Assembly: GCF_042679085.1 (NCBI RefSeq)
Contig: NZ_JBHTLQ010000004.1
Coordinates: forward strand, 84,122 to 148,121
Direction of reading: 5' to 3'
Length of the DNA stretch: 64,000 nt
Origin: Phenylobacterium conjunctum
Lineage (GTDB): Bacteria; Pseudomonadota; Alphaproteobacteria; Caulobacterales; Caulobacteraceae
The notes under the pieces were generated by a model. That model was not told the origin of the DNA. It made no database searches and saw only the letters and a program-made list of their open reading frames with translations. This document shows positions 17,768-25,335 of the stretch, piece after piece. Numbering within the stretch: position 1 is the stretch's first letter; every line of letters starts with the position of its first letter. The position numbers and the translations under genes are program-made.

Positions 17768-17880
17768 AAAGAACGGCGATCAGTTTTGTACGGCTAATTC
17801 GAAAACGCGGTATTTCAGCAACATTGCCGCTTCCGCGAGAGTGAATTGCGATCACTTAGCGTCCGCCACAATTGACGCGG
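17768..17880 (+). promoter_or_regulatory. Conserved upstream block of receptor 3
   Basis: This block aligns with 14590-14701 before receptor 2. It contains GTTTTGTACGGC at 17783-17794, TATTTCAGCAACA, GATCACTTAGCG at 17850-17861, and TTGACG at 17872-17877. Receptor 3 itself is a much more distant paralogue than receptor 2, so the conservation of this non-coding block is more notable than conservation between close duplicates would be. Its exact role (promoter, operator or leader) is undetermined. Confidence 0.45.
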
Positions 17881-18002
17881 GCGCCGCCCCCCACGACGTT
17901 CCCGCGCATCCGGACGCCTCCCCGCGTCCGGCCTCATTTGCACGCGCATCACGCGGGCGACGGTGACGTGAACCAACACGTCCCATCGCCTTGGGAGGAT
18001 TT

Positions 18003-20495
18003 ATGACGTCATTCAACAGCCTGCGGCTGCGCCTCGCGCTCGCCGCTGGGGCTTCGGCTCTCGCACTCTCCGCCCCCGCCCTGGCCCAGGAGGCCGCCGG
18101 CGACGACTTCACCATCCAGGAACTGGTCGTCACTGCGGAGAAGCGCGAGCAGGCGCTGCAGGACGTGCCGGTGGCCGTCTCCGCCTTCACCTCGAGCCAG
18201 CGCGACGTCGTCGGCATGACCGGCATCCAGGACTTCGTGAACTTCACGCCCGGCATGAACTATTCGGGCACCGACCGCGTCTCGCTGCGCGGCGCCGGCC
18301 GCAACACCTTCTATGTCGGCAACGACCCGGGCGTGGCGACCTATACCGACGGCTTCTACTCGGCCTCGTCGTCGGAGCTGTTCAAGACCCCGCTGTTCGT
18401 GGAGCGCACCGAGATCCTGCGCGGGCCGCAGGGCACGCTCTATGGCCGCAACGCCATGGGCGGCGCCGTGAACACCGTCTCCAAGCGCCCCGACCACGAG
18501 TTCGGCGGCGAACTCCGCGCCATGTATGGCGACTATGATCGCACCCGCGTCGAAGGCGTGGTCTCGATCCCCGTCGCCGACACCCTGCGCTTCAAGATCG
18601 GCGGCAGCCAGGACTGGCAGCGCCAGGGCTTCATCGAGAACATCGGCACGGCCAACGACGGCGGCACGATCAAGCGGACCTATTTCGAGTTCCAGGCCGA
18701 CGCCGAGCTGGGCGACAACGCCACCGCCTGGGTGCGGTATTCGCGCACCAACTGGGACGACACCATGGGCGTGGGCGACCGCCTCGCCAACCTGGTGACG
18801 CCCTATGACACCACCCGCGTGTTCCAGCCGATCGGCGGCCTGCTGCCCAATCCGCAGTACGGCTACACCACCGCCAACCCGGCCGTGTCCGATCCCTACA
18901 AGATGAACACCAACCGCGACGGCTACGGCCACCTGCGCGGCAACCACCTGCTGACCGCCCAGGTCACCTACGATCTTGGTTGGGCCGACCTGAAGTACAT
19001 CGGCGGCTTCCAGCAGTACAACTACCAGACGGGCGGCGACTATGACGGTACGAGCCGCGCCGGCCCGATCACCATCCCGGGCATGCTGGTCCCCTACTAT
19101 CCGGACCAGACCACGGACTTCAACGAGCACAAGAAGTACTATTCGAACGAGATCAATCTGAGCTCGAAGGCCGACGGTCCGCTGACCTGGATCCTGGGCC
19201 TGTACCAGTACCACGAGAAGTATCGCCAGCAGATCCAGCTGGCCGCGCCGCAACAGGTCCAGCTGGCGACGCCGCTGACCCTGGCCGGCACGCCCGCGGC
19301 CGCCAACCCGGCGCGCAACTTCGCTGACCAGCAGGCCAGCCTGATCTCCAAGGCCTATGCGGTCTTCGGCCAGGCCACCTACCGGTTTAACGAGACCTGG
19401 GCCGTGACCGGCGGCCTGCGGTACACCAAGGACGAGAAGGACGGCTCTGAATCCCAGCGCCTGGTCCTGCTCAGCCCCTCGCTGTTCGGCGGCGCTGCGG
19501 CGTTCGACGTCTCCAGCGATATGGATGCGGCCACGCCTGGCGTGCAGAACTTCCGCAACCTGTCGGGCTCCTGGGACGCCGTCACCGGCTCCCTGGACGT
19601 GGACTTCACCCCGGACAGCGACAGCCTGTACTACGCCAAGTACAGCCGCGGCTATAAGTCCGGCGGCTTCCTCCTGGGCACGCTGGCGCCCCAGCCCCAG
19701 GCCAAGGAAGAAAAGGTCGACGCCTTCGAAGTCGGCATGAAGAAGACCATCGCGCGCCGCCTGATCCTGAACGGCTCGGTCTTCTACAACGACTACAAGG
19801 ATCTGCAGCTGAACCTGCAGCAGCTGAACGCGGCCGGCACGGCCTCGGCGAACAACTTCGTCAATGTCGACGCCACGGCCTGGGGCGTTGAGCTGGAAGC
19901 CCAGTGGCAACCGACCCGCGCCCTGCAGATGTCGGCCTCCTATGGCTACCTGAACACCGAGATCACCAAGGGCTGCTGCTTCTACGACCCGGCGGACCCC
20001 TCGGCCCTGCTGCCCGGCGCCAAGCCGGCCGGCGGCGCCGCGGTGACCAACGGCGTGCGCCTGGTGTTCCAGGACCTGAAGGGCTCCAAGCTGTTCCAGT
20101 CGCCGGAGAACAAGTTCGCGTTCAACGCCAACTACACCTTCGACTTCGCGCCGGGCTCGCTGATCCTGTCGGGCACCTACACCTGGACCGATGCGACCAT
20201 CTACCAGCCCTTCAACGATCCGGCCTTCGAGGTTCCCGCCTATGGAACCGCCGACTTCCGGGTGCTGTGGAAGGACGCCGACGGCAAGTACGACCTGATC
20301 GGCTTCGTGAAGAACGCCTTCGACGAGGAAGGCTTCACCTCCACCGGCTCCACCAACCCGACCGCCATTTTCGCCAACCCGAACCCGGGCCTGGCGGTCG
20401 GCGGGACCCCTTATCTGCGTCAGACCGGCGTCGCCATCAGCCGCGGCATCATCCAGCCGCGCACCTATGGCGTTGAGCTGCAGTACCGGTTCTAG
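18003..20495 (+). CDS. TonB-dependent outer-membrane receptor 3
   Basis: This 830-residue TonB-dependent receptor has a signal peptide ending ALAQ near residue 29, the TonB box IQELVVTAEKREQ near 37-49, a plug with EILRGPQGTLYGRNAMGG near 137, and a barrel ending with the aromatic residue in VELQYRF. The FIENIGTANDGG and KYSRGYKSGGF strand patterns are of the common TonB-receptor type found in many copies in Caulobacterales and Sphingomonadales. It shares the leader-peptide style with receptor 2 (SLRLRLALAAGASALALSA) but its barrel is clearly different. The ATG at 18003 follows GGGAGGATTT. The substrate is unknown. It has its own upstream block and terminator, so it is likely a separate transcription unit. 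Confidence 0.95.
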   Translation: MTSFNSLRLRLALAAGASALALSAPALAQEAAGDDFTIQELVVTAEKREQALQDVPVAVSAFTSSQRDVVGMTGIQDFVNFTPGMNYSGTDRVSLRGAGRNTFYVGNDPGVATYTDGFYSASSSELFKTPLFVERTEILRGPQGTLYGRNAMGGAVNTVSKRPDHEFGGELRAMYGDYDRTRVEGVVSIPVADTLRFKIGGSQDWQRQGFIENIGTANDGGTIKRTYFEFQADAELGDNATAWVRYSRTNWDDTMGVGDRLANLVTPYDTTRVFQPIGGLLPNPQYGYTTANPAVSDPYKMNTNRDGYGHLRGNHLLTAQVTYDLGWADLKYIGGFQQYNYQTGGDYDGTSRAGPITIPGMLVPYYPDQTTDFNEHKKYYSNEINLSSKADGPLTWILGLYQYHEKYRQQIQLAAPQQVQLATPLTLAGTPAAANPARNFADQQASLISKAYAVFGQATYRFNETWAVTGGLRYTKDEKDGSESQRLVLLSPSLFGGAAAFDVSSDMDAATPGVQNFRNLSGSWDAVTGSLDVDFTPDSDSLYYAKYSRGYKSGGFLLGTLAPQPQAKEEKVDAFEVGMKKTIARRLILNGSVFYNDYKDLQLNLQQLNAAGTASANNFVNVDATAWGVELEAQWQPTRALQMSASYGYLNTEITKGCCFYDPADPSALLPGAKPAGGAAVTNGVRLVFQDLKGSKLFQSPENKFAFNANYTFDFAPGSLILSGTYTWTDATIYQPFNDPAFEVPAYGTADFRVLWKDADGKYDLIGFVKNAFDEEGFTSTGSTNPTAIFANPNPGLAVGGTPYLRQTGVAISRGIIQPRTYGVELQYRF

Positions 20496-20533
20496 CGCAC
20501 CACGAGCTCCGGGTTTCCTCCCCGGGACTTTCA

Positions 20534-20567
20534 GGGCGGCGGAGAAATCCGCCGCCCCTTTTTTTGC
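20534..20567 (+). terminator. Rho-independent terminator of receptor 3
   Basis: A nine-base-pair GC stem (GGGCGGCGG with CCGCCGCCC) encloses AGAAAT and is followed by C and a run of seven or more T residues. It lies about 38 bases after the stop codon and is almost identical to the two preceding terminators. Confidence 0.92.
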
Positions 20568-20738
20568 CCGACGAGGCGAAATCGCCGCGACACCCAGATC
20601 GGGGAACTTCGGTATCGAAAAAATTTCCGTTCAATTTCCGTCAGTTGCACTTGATGGAACTGATTCGCAGCGAATTTAACGTCTCTGCAAGCGCTCGTGC
20701 GCATTCTGGGTAAAGGTAACCCAAGGCGTCCGCCCCGC

Positions 20739-21845
20739 ATGTCGTCGCAACAGTTCGTATTCGAGCGCGTCACCAGCGAGATCCATCAGCAGATGGAGGG
20801 CGTGCTCGCGCTCGCCGACCGGCTGGCTCGCCAGCCGCTGGGCCCGGACGCCCAGGTCTGTGTGGCGGGCGTCATCGAGGCCTGCGCCAGCGTCCGACAG
20901 ATCGTCTCGGCGACCATGGACCTGGAGGCAGCCGACGCGGCCGGTGTTAGCTTCAATCCGGCCGCCTGCCGCCTGCGCGACCTAGTGGACGACCTGGAAG
21001 CCCGCTGGGGCGAGCGCGCCCGCGCCTGTGGCGTGACCCTGCTGGTCTCCTATGACGGCGATCCCGACGCCACGGCGATGATCGACGCCGCCCGCACCAT
21101 CCAGGCCTTTGACGGCTTCATCGCCCAGGCCCTGGCCGGGGTGCGCCGCGGGGCGGTGGAAGCCGCGCTGCGCGCCGTCGCCTGTGGCGACACCATCCGC
21201 ATCCAAGGCCGCGTCCGCGGCGGGGGCGAGCGCAGCCTCGGCGAACGCGCCCTCGACATCCAGCAGATCGAGGCCCTGTTCGGCCTCGAGACCGCCCTGA
21301 CCTCCGCCCTGGGCCACAAGATCCTGGCCAGCCTGGGCGGCCAGATCCGCGCCGACGACAACCTGGGCGGCGGCGAGACCCTGGTCTTTGAATTCGAGGC
21401 GCCCCGCGCCCAGCCGCAGGGCGAGGACAGCGGCCGGCCGGCCGAGTCCGCCCGCAGCGCCCACATCCTGGTGGTCGACGACAACGCCACCAACCGCATG
21501 GTCGCCGAGACCCTGTGCGAGATGTTCGAGTGCACCTCCGAGAGCGTCACCGATGGCGTCGAGGCGGTGGACGCCGCGCGCTCCGGCCGCTTCGACCTGA
21601 TCCTGATGGATATCAAGATGCCGCGGATGGACGGCGTCGCCGCCACCCGCGAGATCCGCCGCATGGCCGGCCCCGCCGGGGCCGTGCCGATCATCGCCCT
21701 GACCGCCAACGCCGATCCAGAGGACGCCGCCGGCTACCTGGCCGCCGGCATGAACGGGGTCGTCGAAAAGCCAATGAAGCCAGACACCCTGCTGCGCGCC
21801 CTGCAAGAGAACCTCGGCGACAAGCCGGACGCCGCGGCGGCCTGA
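20739..21845 (+). CDS. Degenerate histidine-kinase-like protein fused to a receiver domain
   Basis: The 368-residue cytosolic protein has two parts. Residues about 5-220 follow the layout of a DHp helical hairpin plus a Bergerat ATPase fold (EIHQQMEGVLALADRLARQ; later LTSALGHKILASLGGQI and GGGETLVFEFEAP). When the GVL of the hairpin is aligned with HEIRTPLNGVLG kinases, the position of the phosphorylated His is a serine. No N-box or DxGxG motif is visible. Residues about 240-360 are an intact receiver, with VVDDNATNRM, phosphoacceptor Asp near 290 in LMDIKMP, Thr in ALTAN and Lys in EKPMKP. It is therefore probably a pseudokinase scaffold or regulator whose receiver is phosphorylated by another kinase. 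I start at ATG 20739 (MSSQQFVFERV); the upstream extension from 20697 lacks support. No partner is adjacent. Confidence 0.82.
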   Translation: MSSQQFVFERVTSEIHQQMEGVLALADRLARQPLGPDAQVCVAGVIEACASVRQIVSATMDLEAADAAGVSFNPAACRLRDLVDDLEARWGERARACGVTLLVSYDGDPDATAMIDAARTIQAFDGFIAQALAGVRRGAVEAALRAVACGDTIRIQGRVRGGGERSLGERALDIQQIEALFGLETALTSALGHKILASLGGQIRADDNLGGGETLVFEFEAPRAQPQGEDSGRPAESARSAHILVVDDNATNRMVAETLCEMFECTSESVTDGVEAVDAARSGRFDLILMDIKMPRMDGVAATREIRRMAGPAGAVPIIALTANADPEDAAGYLAAGMNGVVEKPMKPDTLLRALQENLGDKPDAAAA

Positions 21846-21910
21846 TTTCCCCTGGCGGATCGGTCCGGCCGGTCTAAGCTCTCCCCCAAGTCACTCGGGG
21901 GAGGATCGCT

Positions 21911-22534
21911 GTGCCGTCACTCTATGAACGCTTCATCCTGCCCAAGCTTTTGACCTCGGCCTGCTCCTCGCCGCCGATGATGAAGCAGCGCGCCAAGGTG
22001 GTGCCGCGCGCCGCCGGCCGGGTTCTGGAACTGGGCGTCGGCATGGGCCTGAACCTTTCCTGCTATGACCCGACCAAGGTGGACGAGGTGATCGGCGTCG
22101 ATCCCTCGCCCGAGCTGCGCCAGATCGCCCTGGCGGCCCCCAAGCCCGAAGGCCTGAAGGTCCAGGTGGCGGACGGCGTGGCCGAGGCCCTGCCCTTCGA
22201 GGACAAGGGGTTCGACACCGTGGTCTGCACCTTCACCCTGTGCTCGGTGCACCAGCCCAAGGCGGCCCTGGCCGAGGCGCGGCGGGTGCTGAAGCCCGGC
22301 GGGCGGCTGTTGTTCTGCGAACACGGCCTGGCGCCGGACCCGGATGTCGCCAAGTGGCAGCGGCGGGTGGAGCCGATCTGGAAACGCCTGGCGGGCGGGT
22401 GCCATCTGTGCCGCCCGGTGGCCAGCGCCATCGGCGAGGCCGGGTTCAAGGTCGACTGGCTGGAGACCATGTACGTGCCCAACACGCCGCGCATCGCCGG
22501 CTGGAACGAATGGGGCGCGGCGGTCGTCGCCTGA
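21911..22534 (+). CDS. Class I SAM-dependent methyltransferase
   Basis: This 207-residue methyltransferase has motif I VLELGVGMGLNLSCY near residues 38-52, an acidic ribose-binding residue in IGVDPSPEL near 60-66, and the ARRVLKPGGRLLFCEHG motif near 117-133. This is the methyltransferase type 11 layout. The N-terminal LYERFILPKLLTSACSS and the W-K-R-L-A-G-G-C-H-L-C-R-P segment place it with the small class I enzymes often found near lipid or thiol metabolism genes. The substrate is unknown. The start is GTG at 21911 with GGGGGAGG shortly upstream. The next gene begins eight bases after its stop, so the two are cotranscribed. Confidence 0.9.
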   Translation: MPSLYERFILPKLLTSACSSPPMMKQRAKVVPRAAGRVLELGVGMGLNLSCYDPTKVDEVIGVDPSPELRQIALAAPKPEGLKVQVADGVAEALPFEDKGFDTVVCTFTLCSVHQPKAALAEARRVLKPGGRLLFCEHGLAPDPDVAKWQRRVEPIWKRLAGGCHLCRPVASAIGEAGFKVDWLETMYVPNTPRIAGWNEWGAAVVA

Positions 22535-22542
22535 GCCACGCC

Positions 22543-23508
22543 ATGACCCTTCGCATCGGCCTGATCGGCGCCTCGCGCATCGCCACCACCGCCATCATCG
22601 CCCCCGCCGCCGGGCGCTCAGACGTCCAGGTCACCGCCGTGGCCGCCCGTGATCCTGAGCGGGCGCGGGCCTATGCCGCGCCCCATGGCGTCCCGCACGT
22701 CGCCGCCGACTACGCCAGCCTGATCGCCCGCGACGACGTGGACCTGGTCTATGTCGGCCTGCCGCCGGCCGGCCACGCCGCCTGGACCATCGCCGCTCTG
22801 GAGGCCGGCAAGCCGGTGCTGTGCGAAAAGCCCTTCGCCCGCGACGCCGCCGAAGCCCAGGCCATGGTCGAGGCGGCGGGGCGGACGGGTCAGGTGCTGA
22901 TCGAGGCCTTCCACTACCGTTTCCACGCGGTCATGGACCGGGCGCTGGCGCTGGTTCGATCCGGCGCCCTGGGCGCGCTGCAGCGCGCGCACGCGGTGTT
23001 CCAGGTCCCGATCCCCAAGGATATCGACGACCTGCGCTGGCGGGCGGACCAGGCGGGCGGGGCCCTGATGGACCTGGGCTGCTATCCCCTGCACATCCTG
23101 CGCACCCTGATCGGCGCGGAGCCTGAGGTCTTGTCAGCCCAAGGCGTGTTCGACAACGGCGTCGACGCCGCCATGAGCGCCAGCCTGGCCTTCCCCGGCG
23201 GGGTGGAGGCGCAGATCTCCTGCTCCATGATCCCGGACGCGCCCGGCGCCGTGGCGGTGCTGGAGGGCTCTGAAGGGCGGCTGGAGATCATCAATTTCAT
23301 CGCCCCGCAGATCGGCTGCCGAATGACGGCGACCATCCGGGGCGAGACGCAGGTCCTGCCCACGGACGGGCCGACCACCTACGAGGCGCAACTCGACCAT
23401 GTACTGGACGTGCTGGCAGGCCGCGCCGCCCAGATCACGGGCGGGGCGGATGCGATCGCCAACATGGCGGCGATCGATGCGATCTACCGGGCGGCGGGCC
23501 GCCCTTAA
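22543..23508 (+). CDS. Gfo/Idh/MocA family oxidoreductase
   Basis: This 321-residue NAD(P)-dependent oxidoreductase has an N-terminal Rossmann fold (RIGLIGASRIATTAIIAPA near residues 4-22). The family motif CEKPFA near 94-99 contains the catalytic-site lysine, and the alpha/beta domain with LMDLGCYPLHILR near 177-189 contains the conserved tyrosine and histidine region. Relatives act on sugars, inositols or dihydrodiols; the substrate here is not indicated by the neighbour, a methyltransferase. A much longer open frame from 22240 overlaps the methyltransferase and is not the start; the ATG at 22543 gives the normal N-terminus of the family. Confidence 0.92.
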   Translation: MTLRIGLIGASRIATTAIIAPAAGRSDVQVTAVAARDPERARAYAAPHGVPHVAADYASLIARDDVDLVYVGLPPAGHAAWTIAALEAGKPVLCEKPFARDAAEAQAMVEAAGRTGQVLIEAFHYRFHAVMDRALALVRSGALGALQRAHAVFQVPIPKDIDDLRWRADQAGGALMDLGCYPLHILRTLIGAEPEVLSAQGVFDNGVDAAMSASLAFPGGVEAQISCSMIPDAPGAVAVLEGSEGRLEIINFIAPQIGCRMTATIRGETQVLPTDGPTTYEAQLDHVLDVLAGRAAQITGGADAIANMAAIDAIYRAAGRP

Positions 23509-23512
23509 GGTC

Positions 23513-23725
23513 TTAGAGCTGGTTGAACTCGCCGCAGCGGCACTTCACGACCACGTCGCGCAGGGCCTCGGGACCGTCGGCGACATGGATCGGTTCGTTG
23601 CAGGCGCCGCAGGTGAAGGCGGTGCGGCCAGGCTGGCGGTCGTTCACGTCGATCTGGACGGCCTCGACGAGGGCGCGGCGGCCCACGAACAGGCTGGGGA
23701 CCGTGCGAAGAGACGTCATGATCAT
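23513..23725 (-). CDS. Small zinc-ribbon-like hypothetical protein
   Basis: This 70-residue protein has a C-terminal C-x2-C followed by C-x-C (FTCGACNEPIHV and VKCRCGEFNQ), a spacing that suggests a small metal-binding ribbon. The N-terminal 30 residues carry a basic-hydrophobic segment. I do not recognise a named family. It ends five bases after the convergent oxidoreductase stop. The start is the ATG at 23723-23725 (MIMTSLRTV); a second ATG two codons later is possible. Confidence 0.6.
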   Translation of the reverse strand: MIMTSLRTVPSLFVGRRALVEAVQIDVNDRQPGRTAFTCGACNEPIHVADGPEALRDVVVKCRCGEFNQL

Positions 23726-23918
23726 GCGGGGTACTCCACTAAGCCCGAGCGGGGAGGCGCGGGATCTCGTCGGTTTATGACCAACGAATGTTGCAATGCA
23801 ATGACTACTTCGCCCGTTAACTACAGAGGGCTGCTGATGCCGACTTTCCAGGCGATTTTTGCGCTGCAATAAGGCCCTGCGCGTGCGCCGACGACGACTT
23901 CGCGGTTAACGAATCTGA

Positions 23919-24155
23919 TTAGCGCTCGACGCAGACGGCCGACAGTCTCGGGCTGCGGGGCTCGATGATTGCGGCGGCGCCGGCCCGCTTCATGGCCTTG
24001 TTGTCTGCCTCCTGCAGCTTGGCCATGGCGGCCTCGTCGGCGACCAACGCCTCACGGGCGGCTTCGCAGGTCGCTTTGGAGGTGAAGGTGGCGGTGTAGC
24101 TGGAGCCGGTCTGGCCGCTGATGAACCAGGTCACGAGCAGAATGAACTCTTTCAT
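23919..24155 (-). CDS. Small hypothetical protein, possibly exported
   Basis: This 78-residue protein starts with a short hydrophobic stretch (MKEFILLVTWFISGQTGS) that could be an atypical signal or anchor. A helical alanine- and charge-rich region (CEAAREALVADEAAMAKLQE) follows, with an early cysteine and a cysteine four residues from the end (SAVCVER), which could form a disulfide in the periplasm. There is no family I can name. Its start is 340 bases from the SOUL-domain gene, with a possible tiny gene between. Confidence 0.5.
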   Translation of the reverse strand: MKEFILLVTWFISGQTGSSYTATFTSKATCEAAREALVADEAAMAKLQEADNKAMKRAGAAAIIEPRSPRLSAVCVER

Positions 24156-24245
24156 CGAACGCCCCCATTCGCCCGGATCGTTGATCGCGGCAGGGGCCTA
24201 GCCTCCCCGCAATGGGGCAGGACTGCCACGCGCCGGGCGAAGGCG

Positions 24246-24419
24246 TCAACCGGCGGACGGAACGGGGTTATCTGTCGGGCTGGGCCTGTCCTGGCGTCCG
24301 GCGTCGGCGCCATGTTCGATGCGACCCAGCTCGACCTCCGCGCGGGAAAAGACCTCCTCCTGGCCGGTGTCGAGGACGGGATCCTGGGGCGAAGGTTTGA
24401 GTGGGGCCTGGGTCATCAT
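24246..24419 (-). CDS. Candidate 57-residue small protein
   Basis: This short open frame on the minus strand begins ATGATGACC and ends TGA at 24246-24248. The predicted peptide is acidic and hydrophilic (QDPVLDTGQEEVFSRAEVE is its central part), with an amphipathic helix-like segment and GC-rich third codon positions, which is what a real gene would show here. Against it, no clear Shine-Dalgarno precedes the start and I know no family. It fills most of an otherwise empty 340-base gap (24156-24495). Treat it as a hypothesis. Confidence 0.35.
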   Translation of the reverse strand: MMTQAPLKPSPQDPVLDTGQEEVFSRAEVELGRIEHGADAGRQDRPSPTDNPVPSAG

Positions 24420-24495
24420 CAAGGAACGCGTCCGGGCGCGGGTGGTTGCCGTACCTCAAGGGCCGGGCCAGGCTTTCCCCGGTCTGGAGCCCGCC

Positions 24496-25113
24496 ATGCG
24501 ATCCCTGCTCGCCGTCCTCATCCTCACCGCCAGCCTGATCGGAGGCCCCGCCATGGCCATTGAGCAACCCAAGCATCAGGTGGAACGCGCCGAGGGCAAG
24601 TTCGAGCTGCGCCGCTATGCGCCCTATGTGGTGGCCGAGGTCGAGGTGGGCGGCGATCAGAAGCAGGCGGTGCAGGCGGGTTTCCGCAAGCTGGCCGGCT
24701 ATATCTTCGGGGCCAACCAGGGCCGGGCCAAGATCGCCATGACCGCGCCTGTGGCCCAGGCCAGAAAGGGCGAGAAGATCGCCATGACCGCCCCCGTCGC
24801 CCAGACATCCGACACCGCCGGCCGCTGGACCATCCAGTTCATGATGCCCAGCGCCTACCGGCTCGACACCCTGCCCCATCCCAACGACCCGGACGTGAGG
24901 TTCCGCCAGGAGCCCGCCCGGCGCAAGGCGGTGCTGACCTATTCCGGCGTCGCCAATGCGAAGAATTTCGCCGAGCGGACGGCCGAGTTGGAAGGCTGGA
25001 TCGCCACCAAGGGCCTCAAGGCCCGCTCAGGCGCCACACTGGCCCAGTACGACCCGCCCTGGACGCCCTGGTTCATGCGCAGGAATGAAGTGCAGATCGA
25101 GGTGGGGGACTAG
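24496..25113 (+). CDS. SOUL heme-binding family protein, exported
   Basis: This 205-residue protein has a signal peptide (MRSLLAVLILTASLIGGPAMA) and a SOUL domain: KFELRRYAPYVVAEVEV near 34-50, FRKLAGYIFGANQ near 60-72, and a duplicated KIAMTAPVAQ that is the family hallmark (IAMTAPV occurs twice, near 77 and 95). The later VRFRQEPARRKAVLTYSG and PPWTPWFMRRNEVQIEV near the C-terminus are also typical. SOUL proteins bind heme in animals and plants; the bacterial role is not settled, and this copy is predicted periplasmic. The longer frame from 24319 has no ribosome site, and the ATG at 24496 follows GGAG. A bidirectional terminator lies just beyond its end. Confidence 0.92.
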   Translation: MRSLLAVLILTASLIGGPAMAIEQPKHQVERAEGKFELRRYAPYVVAEVEVGGDQKQAVQAGFRKLAGYIFGANQGRAKIAMTAPVAQARKGEKIAMTAPVAQTSDTAGRWTIQFMMPSAYRLDTLPHPNDPDVRFRQEPARRKAVLTYSGVANAKNFAERTAELEGWIATKGLKARSGATLAQYDPPWTPWFMRRNEVQIEVGD

Positions 25114-25129
25114 CTCCGCCCCAAAAGCA

Positions 25130-25155
25130 AAAAGCCCCGCCGGAGCGGGGCTTTT
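25130..25155. terminator. Bidirectional terminator between SOUL gene and tRNA-Met
   Basis: A perfect 11-base-pair stem (AAAAGCCCCGC with GCGGGGCTTTT) and a CGGA loop give A/T runs on both sides. It can end both the rightward SOUL transcript and the leftward tRNA transcript. Confidence 0.9.
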
Positions 25156-25161
25156 CGGAAG

Positions 25162-25238
25162 TGGTAGCTGGGGGCGGGATCGAACCGCCGACCTGTGGGT
25201 TATGAATCCACCGCTCTAACCATCTGAGCTACCCAGCC
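25162..25238 (-). tRNA. tRNA-Met (CAT), CCA encoded
   Basis: Read on the minus strand, the 77-base gene folds as a full cloverleaf. The acceptor GGCTGGG pairs with CCCAGCT (closing pair G-U), the D arm contains TAGCTCAGATGGTTAGAGC, the anticodon loop is TTCATAA with anticodon CAT, and the T arm contains GGTTCGATCC. It ends A-CCA encoded in the DNA. The lowest anticodon-stem pair is an A-C mismatch. The absence of an unpaired first position and of three G-C pairs in the anticodon stem argues against the initiator; elongator Met is most likely, although a lysidine-type tRNA-Ile with the same anticodon cannot be fully excluded by eye. Confidence 0.92.
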
Positions 25239-25335
25239 GCCGGGCCTTTCGGCGAGGGGCGGTTTATAGGGATTGTTTTTCGCCCATTCAAGCGGCTTGG
25301 GCGCGAGGCAAAGGACGGCTAGTTTGCCGACCGAC

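Larger units (their letters stand above)
17627..18002 (+). other. Intergenic region between receptors 2 and 3
   Basis: This 376-base gap holds the terminator of receptor 2 at 17653-17683 and the conserved upstream block of receptor 3 at about 17768-17880. TTGGGAGGATTT is the ribosome site just before 18003. I find no gene in it. Confidence 0.7.

Noticed and set aside
25162..25238. tRNA with anticodon CAT as initiator tRNA or tRNA-Ile2
   Set aside because: There is no first-position mismatch and there are not three G-C pairs in the anticodon stem, so it is not the initiator. Ile2 cannot be wholly excluded, but elongator Met fits the acceptor sequence better.
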